DNA of 64,000 bases, taken from NCBI GenBank assembly GCA_903887775.1, contig CAISRB010000024.1, positions 1-64,000 on the forward strand, read 5' to 3'. This document shows positions 1 to 9,530 of the stretch, piece by piece. The DNA comes from an uncultured Bacteroidales bacterium (GTDB taxonomy: Bacteria; Bacteroidota; Bacteroidia; Bacteroidales; FEN-979). Made by a program: the position numbers and the translations under genes. The notes beneath the pieces were generated by a model, which made no database searches, was not told the DNA's origin, and saw only the letters and a program-made list of their open reading frames with translations. Numbering within the stretch: the stretch's first letter is position 1; each line of letters opens with the position of its first letter.

Positions 1-1
1 A

Positions 2-1411
2 CCAGTCGATGTTGCCAATACCACCACCACTTTGGTCGCCACCAATCTTACTGCCACAACAAAATATCGTGCAGTAGTTCAGAGCGGGGTTTGCTCTTCG
101 GCTAATTCAAGTGATGCAACAATCACGGTTGATCCTGTTTCCGTGGGTGGAAGTATTGCCGGAGGCACAACAGTTTGTTTCGGTTCAAATACGACGACGT
201 TAACACTTTCAGGTCATACAGGAATTGTAGTAACATGGCAATCCTCAACTGACAACTGGACTACGCCGGTTGATATTGCGAATACGACAACGAGCTTAAC
301 CGCCACCAACCTGACAGTTACGACAAAATACCGGGCTGTAGTCCAAAGCGGGGTATGTGCTTCGGCTAATTCAAGTGATGCAACGATTATAGTAAGTCCG
401 CTGCCTGTGCCTGTAATTACAGGACCAACCATTAATGTATGCCCCAACTCTGGATGGGCTATTTATACGACCGATCCAGGAAATAATAATTATATCTGGA
501 CGGTCTCAGCAGGTGGAACAATAGAAGACGGTCAGGGTACAGACCTGCTTTATGTGAATTGGAATACCTCGGGGATGCAATGGGTAGCAGTAACATATAC
601 CAGTTCTGCGGGATGTCCTGCTGCATCACCCACCCAGCTTAATCTAACAGTCCTTCCGATTCCCGGTTCATCAGGCGCCATCACCGGAACAGCAACAGTC
701 TGTGCAGGAGCATCAGGAGTATCCTATTATGTAGCACCTGTTACCAATGCCCTTGCTTATGTCTGGAATTTGCCTGCAGGTGCAACTATCCTTTCGGGAC
801 AGTATACCAACTCGATCATGATTGATTTTGCGGCCGATGCAGCTTCAGGGCCAATTTATGTTGCTGGTAATAACCTTTGCGGCAATGGTCCTTCATCCCC
901 CGCATTCCAGGTAACGGTGAACCCTATCCCGGCAAAGCCTGCGGTGACTGCTGACGGCAACACCCTTACCAGCAGTGCAGCTAACGGCAACCAATGGTAC
1001 TGGAACAGCACTGAAGTAGCCGGCGCTACTTCACAGGTATATATTGTCCCTGCGGCCAATCCGGGTAACTACTGGACTATTGTTACTCTGAACGAATGTA
1101 TTTCCGATTCCTCCAATCATGTATATGTGGCGGGAGTGGGAGTGCCGGAAAACGAGTCACCGAACTTTAATGTCTTTCCGGTGCCGAACTGGGGCATATT
1201 CACAGCCCGGGTCAATTCAAGCTATGCCGACTCATACCATATCCTGATATACAACACCCTTGGAGTGTTGGTGCATCGTGGCAAAGAATTCAAGGTGTTG
1301 GGGAATCACGAAGAGATCATCGATGTCAGTTATTTGCCGAGCGGGATTTATTCGGTAATATTAACAAATGAACAAATAAAGGTTGTCAGGAAGATCTTCA
1401 TAAACAAATAA
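2..1411 (+). CDS. 3' part of large Ig-like/PKD-repeat surface protein with T9SS type A C-terminal sorting domain (5' end outside window)
   Basis: Frame open from base 2; two ~88-aa repeats (TTKYRAVVQSGVC[SA]SANSSDATI); C-terminus FNVFPVPNWGIF...LPSGIYSVILTNEQIKVVRKIFINK is typical of T9SS sorting domains. Confidence 0.85.
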   Translation, partial: PVDVANTTTTLVATNLTATTKYRAVVQSGVCSSANSSDATITVDPVSVGGSIAGGTTVCFGSNTTTLTLSGHTGIVVTWQSSTDNWTTPVDIANTTTSLTATNLTVTTKYRAVVQSGVCASANSSDATIIVSPLPVPVITGPTINVCPNSGWAIYTTDPGNNNYIWTVSAGGTIEDGQGTDLLYVNWNTSGMQWVAVTYTSSAGCPAASPTQLNLTVLPIPGSSGAITGTATVCAGASGVSYYVAPVTNALAYVWNLPAGATILSGQYTNSIMIDFAADAASGPIYVAGNNLCGNGPSSPAFQVTVNPIPAKPAVTADGNTLTSSAANGNQWYWNSTEVAGATSQVYIVPAANPGNYWTIVTLNECISDSSNHVYVAGVGVPENESPNFNVFPVPNWGIFTARVNSSYADSYHILIYNTLGVLVHRGKEFKVLGNHEEIIDVSYLPSGIYSVILTNEQIKVVRKIFINK

Positions 1412-1449
1412 CATTTTACCTACCTTTGCAGGAACCATAGCTTCTGTAA

Positions 1450-1788
1450 ATGAAGGTTCTGAGGATCATTCTGGCTCTGTATATTTCATTTCTTACCACA
1501 TTACCCTGTGTGGATATAGATGTCAATTGCGGTCTTCAGCATTCAGAAGAGATTGGTCTGTACCCTCTGAATTCAAAATCCCTGCAGCATAGCGATATCG
1601 ATTGCTGCAGCCCTTTCTGTGTTTGCAATTGCTGCCACGTAAATGTCCTGACCCAGGGAATTGTTATTCTTAATGAGCCTTCAAGGGTTTGCATTTGCAT
1701 ATTTCAGACCAAATCCATTGGTCAAATTCAGGAAATCCCCCTTCCTTTCTGGCAGCCGCCGAAAGTCGTTGTTACCGTGACAGCGTGA
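1450..1788 (+). CDS. Small Cys-rich secreted protein, DUF6660-like
   Basis: 112-aa ORF with N-terminal signal-like hydrophobic stretch, CCSPFCVCNCCH motif and ...PFWQPPKV end; directly precedes the metal efflux gene. Confidence 0.6.
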   Translation: MKVLRIILALYISFLTTLPCVDIDVNCGLQHSEEIGLYPLNSKSLQHSDIDCCSPFCVCNCCHVNVLTQGIVILNEPSRVCICIFQTKSIGQIQEIPLPFWQPPKVVVTVTA

Positions 1789-2090
1789 TCCCGCTCGCAG
1801 CTTCACACTGCCGCTACGGTGTCGCAACACGGTCGCATCTTTGCGTCGCCGCTACGGTGTCGCAACACGGTCGCATCTTTGCGTCGCGGCTACGGTGTCG
1901 CAATACGGTCGCAACTTCACACCGCCGCTACGGTGTCACTTCGTTTCACCTGATGCGGCTTGTGTGAATTGCTCCCTTCGTTTCACCTGATGCGGCTTAC
2001 GCAAAATGCTCCCTTCGCTCCACCTGATGCGGCTTACGTGAACTGCTTCGCTCGCTCCACCTGATGCGGCTTACGCAAAATGCTCGCTTA
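1789..2090. repeat. Two-module tandem repeat array: 4 copies of a 38-bp unit (starts 1811, 1849, 1887, 1925), then 4 copies of a 37-bp unit (starts 1947, 1984, 2021, 2058)
   Basis: Read directly: CCGCTACGGTGTCGCAACACGGTCGCATCTTTGCGTCG at 38-bp spacing, then CACCTGATGCGGCTTACGCAAAATGCTCCCTTCGCTC at 37-bp spacing. Confidence 0.95.
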
Positions 2091-2131
2091 AATAACATTA
2101 CGATCATAACTACTTTTACAACACCCATACC

Positions 2132-5100
2132 ATGTTTGACAAGATCATAGACTTTTCCATCAGGAATAAAATGGCCATTGGAATAATGACTGTTTTGCTG
2201 ATTGCAGCAGGCATCTACTCTATGTTCCACCTGAAACTCGACGCAATCCCCGATATCACTAACAACCAGGTGCAGGTCATCACGATTGCCCCAACCCTGG
2301 CCTCCTCCGAAGTGGAACAGCTGATCAGTTACCCCATAGAAAAAGCTGTCGCTACTATTCCTGATGTGGTTGAGCTGAGGAGTGTGAGCCGCTTTGGCCT
2401 TTCGTTAGTGACCGTTGTTTTCGATGAGAGTGTGGATATTTACAGGGCGAGGCAGCAGATAGGCGAGAAGCTTACAGAAGCAGAAAAACAGATCCCGGCC
2501 GGGATCGGAGAACCCGAACTGGCCCCCATCAGCACCGGGTTGGGCGAGATATACCAGTACCTGGTCAAAGTGAAACCGGGTTATGAATCCCGTTACTCCC
2601 TCAGCGATCTCCGTACAATACAGGATTGGATGGTGAAACGTCAGCTTCTGGGAACTCCCGGTGTTGCTGAAGTGAGCTCACTGGGGGGATATATCAAACA
2701 ATATGAAGTCGCGCTGGATCCAAACCGGCTGCACAGCATGGGCATTTCGATTAACGAGATCTTCGATGCCCTCGAAAAGAATAACGAAAATACAGGTGCA
2801 GCTTACCTGGATGAAAAACCCTATGCGTATTTTATCAGGGGGATAGGCTTTGTTCACAGCCTTGACGATATCGAGAAAATAGTCATCAAAACAGTCAACA
2901 ACGTCCCGGTGCTGATCAGGGACATAGGAACAGTCAGGTTCGGTCATGCCACAAGATATGGGGCAGTTGTTGAAGCCGGCAAAGGAGAAGTTACCGGGGG
3001 TATGGTCATGATGCTCAAAGGCGAAAACTCAGTCGAAGTGATTAAAAGGGTGAAGGACAAGATTGCCCTGATCCAGAAGTCCCTGCCCGAAGGGGTATAT
3101 ATCGATTCCTTTATCGACCGTACGAAGCTGATCGCTAAAACAATCAATACGGTAACCCGAAACCTTCTGCTGGGGGGCCTTATCGTGATTTTCGTCCTCG
3201 CCTTGCTGATAGGAAACCTGAGAGCCGGTCTTATTGTCGCATCAGTCATCCCGTTGTCGATGTTATTCGCGATCATCATGATGGTGCTCTTCGGCGTTTC
3301 CGGCAACCTGATGTCGCTTGGAGCAATCGACTTCGGTATTATTGTCGACGGGGCTGTCATTGTTGTCGAAAGCGTTGTATACAGGCTGTTCCTGAGTCAC
3401 CACCATAAGCAGGGAATAATAAGGCTTAGCCGAGAACAGATGAACTCGGAAGTAAGTATATCGGCCAAAAGAATGATGCAGTCAGCCACCTTCGGGCAGA
3501 TCATTATCCTCATTGTTTACCTTCCGGTGATCTCTCTTTCGGGGATTGAAGGCAAAATGTTCAAACCCATGGCCGAAACAGTCATGTTTGCTGTCCTTGG
3601 CGCCTTCCTTCTTTCACTCACCTATATTCCCATGGTCTCATCCCTCTTCCTCAGCAGGAATACGAAACATTCGGTTAACATCTCCGATCATATCATGCGC
3701 TTTATCCATATCCTGTATGACCCGGTTATAAAGTTTGCGTTGAAGCATAAAGTGGGAGTGATCCTGTCTTCCGTCGCCGTGTTTGTGATCGCCCTTATCA
3801 TGTTCCTCAGGATAGATGCGGTGTTCGTCCCTTCTCTCGAAGAAGGCGACCTCCTTGTCCTGCCTAAAATCCAAAGCGGCAGTTCGCTTTCGCAAAGTAT
3901 CGAGACCTACCGGCAGGTTTCGGATATCCTGAAAAACGATTTTCCGGAAGTCAAAGATGTCGTAGCCAAGATCGGCGTAGGTGAGATACCAACCGACCCT
4001 ACACCGATGGAATCGGCCGATATGGTCGTCTGCCTTAAAGATAAACAAGAATGGGTATCGGCTTCCACGAAGGATGAACTGATTGAAAAGATGAAAGAAA
4101 AGCTGTCGGTAATCCCAGGTGTAAGTTATGAATTCATGCAGCCCATCGAGGCCCGCTTCAATGAACTCATGACGGGCATCAGGTCGGATGTGGCTGTGAA
4201 GATATTCGGCGATAATATGGATACCCTTTCGATGGAAGCGGAGAAACTGGCGTCAATGATCAGCGGGATCCCCGGGATCGGAGATATGAAAGTGGAACAG
4301 GTTGTTGGTTTGCCGCAGATCATCGTCCGTTATAACAGGGACCGGATTTCGGCCGACGGCATGAATATCAAAGACCTGAACAAGGCGGTAAAAGCGGCTT
4401 TTGCAGGCGAGCAGGCCGGGACCGTCTACGAAGGGGAAAAAAGGTTCGCAATGGTTGTAAGGCTGGACCAGGAGCACCGCAACTCGATAGAAGACGTGCG
4501 AAAACTTTTTGTTTCCCTGCCTTCAGGACGGCAGATACCTCTTGAACAACTTGCTGATATAAGGTTTGAAGACGGACCACAGCAGATTGCAAGGGACGAT
4601 GGGAAACGAAGAATAACAATCGGGATCAATGTAAGGAACCGCGATGTGGAATCTCTGATCGAAGATATCAGCAAAACAGTGGAGAGCAAACTGAAATTGC
4701 CTGCCGGGTATTATGTGACTTACGGCGGGCAGTTTGAAAACCTCATCGAAGCGAAGAAACGGCTTGCACTTGCCGTTCCTCTGGCGTTGTTCCTTATCCT
4801 CGTTTTGCTGTATATGACGTTCAGGTCGCTCAAAGAAACCCTGCTGGTATTTCTGGTAGTTCCATTTGCCGCTATAGGAGGGGTGTTTGCTTTGTACCTG
4901 AGCGGAATACCTTTCAGCGTCTCAGCCGGAGTAGGGTTCATTGCCCTTTTCGGCGTGGCTGTGCTTAATGGTATCGTCCTTATAAGCAGCTTTAATCAGC
5001 TGCGGGATGAAGGCATTGCAGACATCAAGGAGCGTGTGCTCAAAGGGACTAAAATACGGTTGCGCCCGGTAATGATGACTGCTTCGGTTGCATCGCTGGG

Positions 5101-6514
5101 GTTTCTTCCAATGGCCATTTCCCGTGCAACCGGCTCAGAAGTACAAAGGCCGCTGGCCATAGTCGTTGTTGGCGGATTAATTACTGCCACACTCCTGACC
5201 CTGGTCATACTCCCTGCCATTTATGCCCTGATCGAGTCGGGATGGAGATCGGGAAAAAGCAAATCCGCCCAAACTGCATCGTTACTTGCATTGCTTTTTG
5301 TTTTCCCGGCCCTCGGATTAAAAGCCCAGGGAAAGCCCCCTGTAATGAGCCTGAAGCAGTGCATCGACTCTGCGCTTGTACACAGCCCTTCGGTTAAAGC
5401 GGTGGCGCTTGAGAAAGATTATTACAGAGCAGGAAAGATGGCTGCCATCGATATCCCCAAAACGGAGCTGGGCGTAATTTACGGGCAAAGCAACAGCATC
5501 AACAATGATGATGAATTCAATATACGGCAGACCATTGAATTCCCGACAGTTTACATCCACCAGAAAGAAATAGCAAAAAGCCAGTCACAGGCAGCGGCTT
5601 TCAAACTCGCCCAGGCCAGGAATGAACTGATCTTCCGGGTGAGGATGATGTATTTTGACCTGCTTTGCCTGAATGCCGAACAGAAACTGTTGAAAACCAG
5701 GGACAGCCTCTATGCCTTGCTGGAAGACGCAGGGGAGAAGAGGTTCAGAACCGGGGAGACCGGGTCTCTTGAGAAGATGGCGGCCCAGGCTGCCCGCATG
5801 CAGGTGCATTACCAGCTCAGGCAAAATGAGACTCAATGGCAGACCGGGCTCCGGCAACTGAAAGCCGTTATGAATTTCAGGGGATACCTTCTGCCCGACA
5901 CCTCAATATCGCTTGTGAGTCTCTGTTCTTTAAACCCTGACACCAGCCTGTTTACAGGGAATCCGGCATTGGCCTTGCTGCAGCAGCAAACCGATGTTGC
6001 CGGCCGCCAGGTAAAACTCGAAAAATCGAAACTCCTGCCTGATATCTCGTTAGGCTATTTCAATAAAAGCCTGATCGGCACCCAGATTATTGACGGGACC
6101 GAACAAAACTTCAGCCGTTCCGACCGTTTCTCGGGCGTTTCAGGCAGTTTGTCGATCCCGGTATTCTTCGGGGCACAGGGATATAAGATCAGGGCTGCGG
6201 GAATTGAACGCAGGATAAACGAGGAGAAATACCTTCAGCAGAAAAATGAACTTGAAGCTGAATATGCTTCCTTCATCGGCCGGTACAGGGTTGAAAAGGA
6301 AATGCTGCTTTATTACAGCAACACAGCCGTTCCCCACAGCCTCCTGATGATCACGAACGCAGGGAAAAGCATGGCTGCTGGTGAAATTGCCTATCCGGAG
6401 TACCTGAAACTGATCGACAGCGCGCTGGAGATCAGGTGCTCCTTCATCGACATACAGAAACAATATTATACAACAATATCAGAGATCCTGCTTATCCAGG
6501 GGAAAAACGAATAA
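2132..6514 (+). CDS. cusA: CusA/CzcA-family heavy-metal RND efflux pump fused to a C-terminal TolC-like outer-membrane factor domain
   Basis: 1460 aa; residues ~1-1040 are HME-RND-like (GAIDFGIIVDGAVIVVE, IALFGVAVLNGIVLIS); C-terminal ~400 aa TolC-like (MSLKQCIDSALVHSPSVKAVALEKD...). Confidence 0.92.
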   Translation: MFDKIIDFSIRNKMAIGIMTVLLIAAGIYSMFHLKLDAIPDITNNQVQVITIAPTLASSEVEQLISYPIEKAVATIPDVVELRSVSRFGLSLVTVVFDESVDIYRARQQIGEKLTEAEKQIPAGIGEPELAPISTGLGEIYQYLVKVKPGYESRYSLSDLRTIQDWMVKRQLLGTPGVAEVSSLGGYIKQYEVALDPNRLHSMGISINEIFDALEKNNENTGAAYLDEKPYAYFIRGIGFVHSLDDIEKIVIKTVNNVPVLIRDIGTVRFGHATRYGAVVEAGKGEVTGGMVMMLKGENSVEVIKRVKDKIALIQKSLPEGVYIDSFIDRTKLIAKTINTVTRNLLLGGLIVIFVLALLIGNLRAGLIVASVIPLSMLFAIIMMVLFGVSGNLMSLGAIDFGIIVDGAVIVVESVVYRLFLSHHHKQGIIRLSREQMNSEVSISAKRMMQSATFGQIIILIVYLPVISLSGIEGKMFKPMAETVMFAVLGAFLLSLTYIPMVSSLFLSRNTKHSVNISDHIMRFIHILYDPVIKFALKHKVGVILSSVAVFVIALIMFLRIDAVFVPSLEEGDLLVLPKIQSGSSLSQSIETYRQVSDILKNDFPEVKDVVAKIGVGEIPTDPTPMESADMVVCLKDKQEWVSASTKDELIEKMKEKLSVIPGVSYEFMQPIEARFNELMTGIRSDVAVKIFGDNMDTLSMEAEKLASMISGIPGIGDMKVEQVVGLPQIIVRYNRDRISADGMNIKDLNKAVKAAFAGEQAGTVYEGEKRFAMVVRLDQEHRNSIEDVRKLFVSLPSGRQIPLEQLADIRFEDGPQQIARDDGKRRITIGINVRNRDVESLIEDISKTVESKLKLPAGYYVTYGGQFENLIEAKKRLALAVPLALFLILVLLYMTFRSLKETLLVFLVVPFAAIGGVFALYLSGIPFSVSAGVGFIALFGVAVLNGIVLISSFNQLRDEGIADIKERVLKGTKIRLRPVMMTASVASLGFLPMAISRATGSEVQRPLAIVVVGGLITATLLTLVILPAIYALIESGWRSGKSKSAQTASLLALLFVFPALGLKAQGKPPVMSLKQCIDSALVHSPSVKAVALEKDYYRAGKMAAIDIPKTELGVIYGQSNSINNDDEFNIRQTIEFPTVYIHQKEIAKSQSQAAAFKLAQARNELIFRVRMMYFDLLCLNAEQKLLKTRDSLYALLEDAGEKRFRTGETGSLEKMAAQAARMQVHYQLRQNETQWQTGLRQLKAVMNFRGYLLPDTSISLVSLCSLNPDTSLFTGNPALALLQQQTDVAGRQVKLEKSKLLPDISLGYFNKSLIGTQIIDGTEQNFSRSDRFSGVSGSLSIPVFFGAQGYKIRAAGIERRINEEKYLQQKNELEAEYASFIGRYRVEKEMLLYYSNTAVPHSLLMITNAGKSMAAGEIAYPEYLKLIDSALEIRCSFIDIQKQYYTTISEILLIQGKNE

Positions 6515-6524
6515 TTCACAGATT

Positions 6525-7718
6525 ATGAAAAAATTACTGACATCAAACTTTTTAGCATTGCTGCTGTTCTGCTCATGCAGTCAAAAACCGGCGGAGAATT
6601 CAGTGACTCAGGAAATCAAACCTGGGGGGACTGAAGCCGTAGTCAGCGTCGTGGAACTTACCAAACTCCAGGTTGAAAAGACAGGTATACAGTTCGGGGA
6701 GTTCGAAAAAAGAAATCTTCGTGAGGTACTGAGGGTAAATGGTTACCTCCATGTGCCGCCCCAGAATAAGGCCCAGGTCTCAACTTTTATGGGCGGGGTT
6801 GTGAAAGCCGTGCTTGTCAGGGAAGGGGATTTCGTACACCAGGGGCAGGCCCTGATAGACCTGGTCCATCCTGATTTTCTTAAATTGCAGGAGGATTACC
6901 TTGTCGCAGGGAGCAATATTCTCTTTTCAAAAAAGGAATACGAAAGGCAGAAAGAACTGGCCAGGGATAACATCGCCTCCCAGAAAGCCTTCCAGGAAGC
7001 CGAAACAAAATACGAAGGGGAAAAGGCAAAGCTGGCATCGCTCGAAGACCAGCTTCAGCTTCTGAATGTCCAGGTGAAAGATCTTTCGCCGGCCACCTTG
7101 CAGAAATCCTTCCAGCTCAGGTCGCCTATTGAGGGCTATGTCGGAAAAATCATGGTAAATACTGGTTCTTATGCCGAGCCTCAAAAGGAACTGCTCACGG
7201 TGATCGACAACAGCCACCTGCATGTCGACCTGATGATTTACGAAAAAGACCTTTCGAAAGTGAAAGCCGGTCAGCACGTCAACATTACTTTTACCAATAT
7301 GCCGGAACTTGTGATGGGCGCGAGGATCTTCAGTATAGGAAAAGAGTTTGAGAACGATTCACGTACGGTGAATGCCCATGCTGAACTGCTGGGGAGCGGC
7401 AAACACGACCTGGTGCCGGGAATGTATGTCAACGGGCTGATAGAGACCGGGGATGCAGATGCTATCGTGATCCCCGAATCTGCAGTGATTCGCGACAAGG
7501 GCAAGGACCTTATTTTTATCATGGACCCCGCCTTGCAAAAACACCCTGAGGAGGTTGCCTTCACCGCAATCGAAGTAAAAAAAGGTGTTACAAACGGAGG
7601 ATATAGCGAGGTGACAACATTGGGCAACCTTCCTGCCAATTATAAGGTAGTAGTCAAAGGTGCGTATTATGTGCTTTCCCAGATGAATGTGGGAAAGGGG
7701 GCGGGATGTGTGGATTAA
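6525..7718 (+). CDS. cusB: RND efflux periplasmic adaptor (CusB/CzcB family), lipoprotein
   Basis: Lipobox LLLFCSCSQKP; biotinyl-lipoyl-like GGVVKAVLVREGDFVHQGQALIDL; adjacent to cusA. Confidence 0.9.
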   Translation: MKKLLTSNFLALLLFCSCSQKPAENSVTQEIKPGGTEAVVSVVELTKLQVEKTGIQFGEFEKRNLREVLRVNGYLHVPPQNKAQVSTFMGGVVKAVLVREGDFVHQGQALIDLVHPDFLKLQEDYLVAGSNILFSKKEYERQKELARDNIASQKAFQEAETKYEGEKAKLASLEDQLQLLNVQVKDLSPATLQKSFQLRSPIEGYVGKIMVNTGSYAEPQKELLTVIDNSHLHVDLMIYEKDLSKVKAGQHVNITFTNMPELVMGARIFSIGKEFENDSRTVNAHAELLGSGKHDLVPGMYVNGLIETGDADAIVIPESAVIRDKGKDLIFIMDPALQKHPEEVAFTAIEVKKGVTNGGYSEVTTLGNLPANYKVVVKGAYYVLSQMNVGKGAGCVD

Positions 7719-7813
7719 ATGATAATTTAAATTTTCTTGATCCTTTTTATTAAATTTGTAAGGAAACACAACGTTTAAGTCAATATTGCCGTCTTTTTTA
7801 TAAACGATCCGTA

Positions 7814-9181
7814 ATGAAAAAATATAAAACCCTGCAATGGACCGGGAACACATCCTTTAATCTACTGCAAGGACTTTTCCTGCTATTGACCGTATTAATC
7901 ATAAATTCTTGCACCTACAAAAAAATTGTGCCCAGGCCTGAATGCCCTCCGATGGCCAGCGGGGGATTTACGGTGGTTGACCATACAGAGCGGACTATTT
8001 ATGAGGTCCTGAACCAGATGGAAGTACTCCCGGATTATCCGGGTTACTTTGATTACCATGATTTTTATGCCCGCACATCAACAAACCTTGAAGGAGGCAA
8101 TTCAATATATCCTGTCGCCCAGGAGGTGGTAAAATACACTTCAACAGATAACAATGGAAATTCTATTGAATTGACGGGCCTTCTGATCTACCCCTGGTCA
8201 GGGGTTGAAACCTTGAGTGTGCCTATAGTCTCTGTAAATCATGGCACTGAACTACTTAAAAGCATTGCACCATCAGGGTGGAAAGACGCTCCCTGGAGCA
8301 AATGGAAGGATTACCCCGAGATGCTTATTGCCGATATTATGGCGATTTACTACGGATGGGCCATCATAATGCCCGATTACCAGGGAATGGGGGAGGATAT
8401 TACCGAAAATCATCCCTATTGTGTGAGGGAGAGGCTGGCAAACTCAACTGCCGACATGATGCAGGCAGCGATGGAATATTTCGGTTGCAGCCGCAATGCA
8501 TATGTCGATTGGAACGGACAGGCTTTCCTTTATGGATATTCTGAAGGCGGGTTTGTTACCATGGCAGCGGCCAGGGAACTCGAGGAAAGAAATGTAAAAC
8601 TCAGCGGCGTTGTATGCATGGACGGGCCATATGACCTTTCAGGAACCATGCTGGATGTGATGCTGGCCGACAAACCTTTCCCTGTTCCTTACTTTTTACC
8701 AATGCTCATGGTAGGTTATCATACGATGTACCCTGAGGCTTATGATTATGGGGCGATGCTGATAGAACCTTATAAGACGAATATACCGAAATACACGACG
8801 GGCTTTTATGATGAAACAGTGGTCAACGGCATTATGCCTCCTGATAAGATTCTAAAGAAGATATTTACAGCGGCGTTTTATGATTCCCTGAAAAATGTCA
8901 ACAGCAAAGCTTACCAGATATTATTTGAGAACAATTCGTATTTAGGCTGGGTCCCGAAATCAAAAATGCTGCTCTGGCATTGCCAGAATGATGACTGCGT
9001 GCCTTTTGGCAATTTTGTTGCCGCGAAAGACCGGTTCAATTCCCTCGGCCTTACCAATATTGATTACGTGGAATGGCCTGCTGTCAGCCCGGATCCAAGC
9101 GGGGGGACGATACATGTTTCAGTAGCTCCAAGGGCTTTCTACGAAGGTTCGCTATGGATAAACAACCTGACAAAGAAATAG
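7814..9181 (+). CDS. Lipoprotein alpha/beta-hydrolase (secretory lipase-like)
   Basis: Lipobox NSCTYKK; nucleophile elbow GYSEGG; C-terminal LLWHCQNDDCVPFGN resembling catalytic Asp region. Confidence 0.75.
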   Translation: MKKYKTLQWTGNTSFNLLQGLFLLLTVLIINSCTYKKIVPRPECPPMASGGFTVVDHTERTIYEVLNQMEVLPDYPGYFDYHDFYARTSTNLEGGNSIYPVAQEVVKYTSTDNNGNSIELTGLLIYPWSGVETLSVPIVSVNHGTELLKSIAPSGWKDAPWSKWKDYPEMLIADIMAIYYGWAIIMPDYQGMGEDITENHPYCVRERLANSTADMMQAAMEYFGCSRNAYVDWNGQAFLYGYSEGGFVTMAAARELEERNVKLSGVVCMDGPYDLSGTMLDVMLADKPFPVPYFLPMLMVGYHTMYPEAYDYGAMLIEPYKTNIPKYTTGFYDETVVNGIMPPDKILKKIFTAAFYDSLKNVNSKAYQILFENNSYLGWVPKSKMLLWHCQNDDCVPFGNFVAAKDRFNSLGLTNIDYVEWPAVSPDPSGGTIHVSVAPRAFYEGSLWINNLTKK

Positions 9182-9186
9182 GGGCC

Positions 9187-9516
9187 TTATCCTTTGATCA
9201 TTGTTAATATCATCTTGAACTTTTCTGTCGCACTCAAGGCATGAGGTATACCTGCAGGCATCACGATAGTGTCGCCTGCAGATAGATGGTTTGGATTGTT
9301 GTCGATCACGATCTCAGCCTTGCCTTCGACCACCTGAGCCATTGCATCATAAGGCGCCGAGTGTGTGCTCAGCTTCTGCCCCTTATCAAAGGCAAACAGG
9401 GTTACTGAGCCTGCAGGGCGATCGATCACACGTTTACTTACTATCCCGTCGGTGGAGTATTCCACGCTTTCGGGGAACCTGAACGTTGTCCCGGGTTCAA
9501 AAATACTCTTTTCCAT
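9187..9516 (-). CDS. Cupin domain protein
   Basis: 109 aa; KLSTHSAPYDAMAQVVEGKAEIVID...LSAGDTIVMPAGIPHALSA cupin motifs. Confidence 0.85.
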   Translation of the reverse strand: MEKSIFEPGTTFRFPESVEYSTDGIVSKRVIDRPAGSVTLFAFDKGQKLSTHSAPYDAMAQVVEGKAEIVIDNNPNHLSAGDTIVMPAGIPHALSATEKFKMILTMIKG

Positions 9517-9530
9517 AATGTTAAAAATAA

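Noticed and set aside
1689-1967. 92-aa ORF over the repeat array
   Set aside because: Translation only reflects 38-bp repeats; 38 is not a multiple of 3, no start context, overlaps the DUF6660-like ORF.
1789-2090. CRISPR array
   Set aside because: Units are contiguous direct repeats with no unique spacers, and no cas genes are in the window.
2944-3360. Antisense ORFs across cusA and other long genes (e.g. 2944-3360, 3638-4048, 13977-14384, 41323-41763)
   Set aside because: Shadow ORFs opposite strongly supported coding sequence; composition follows the sense codons.
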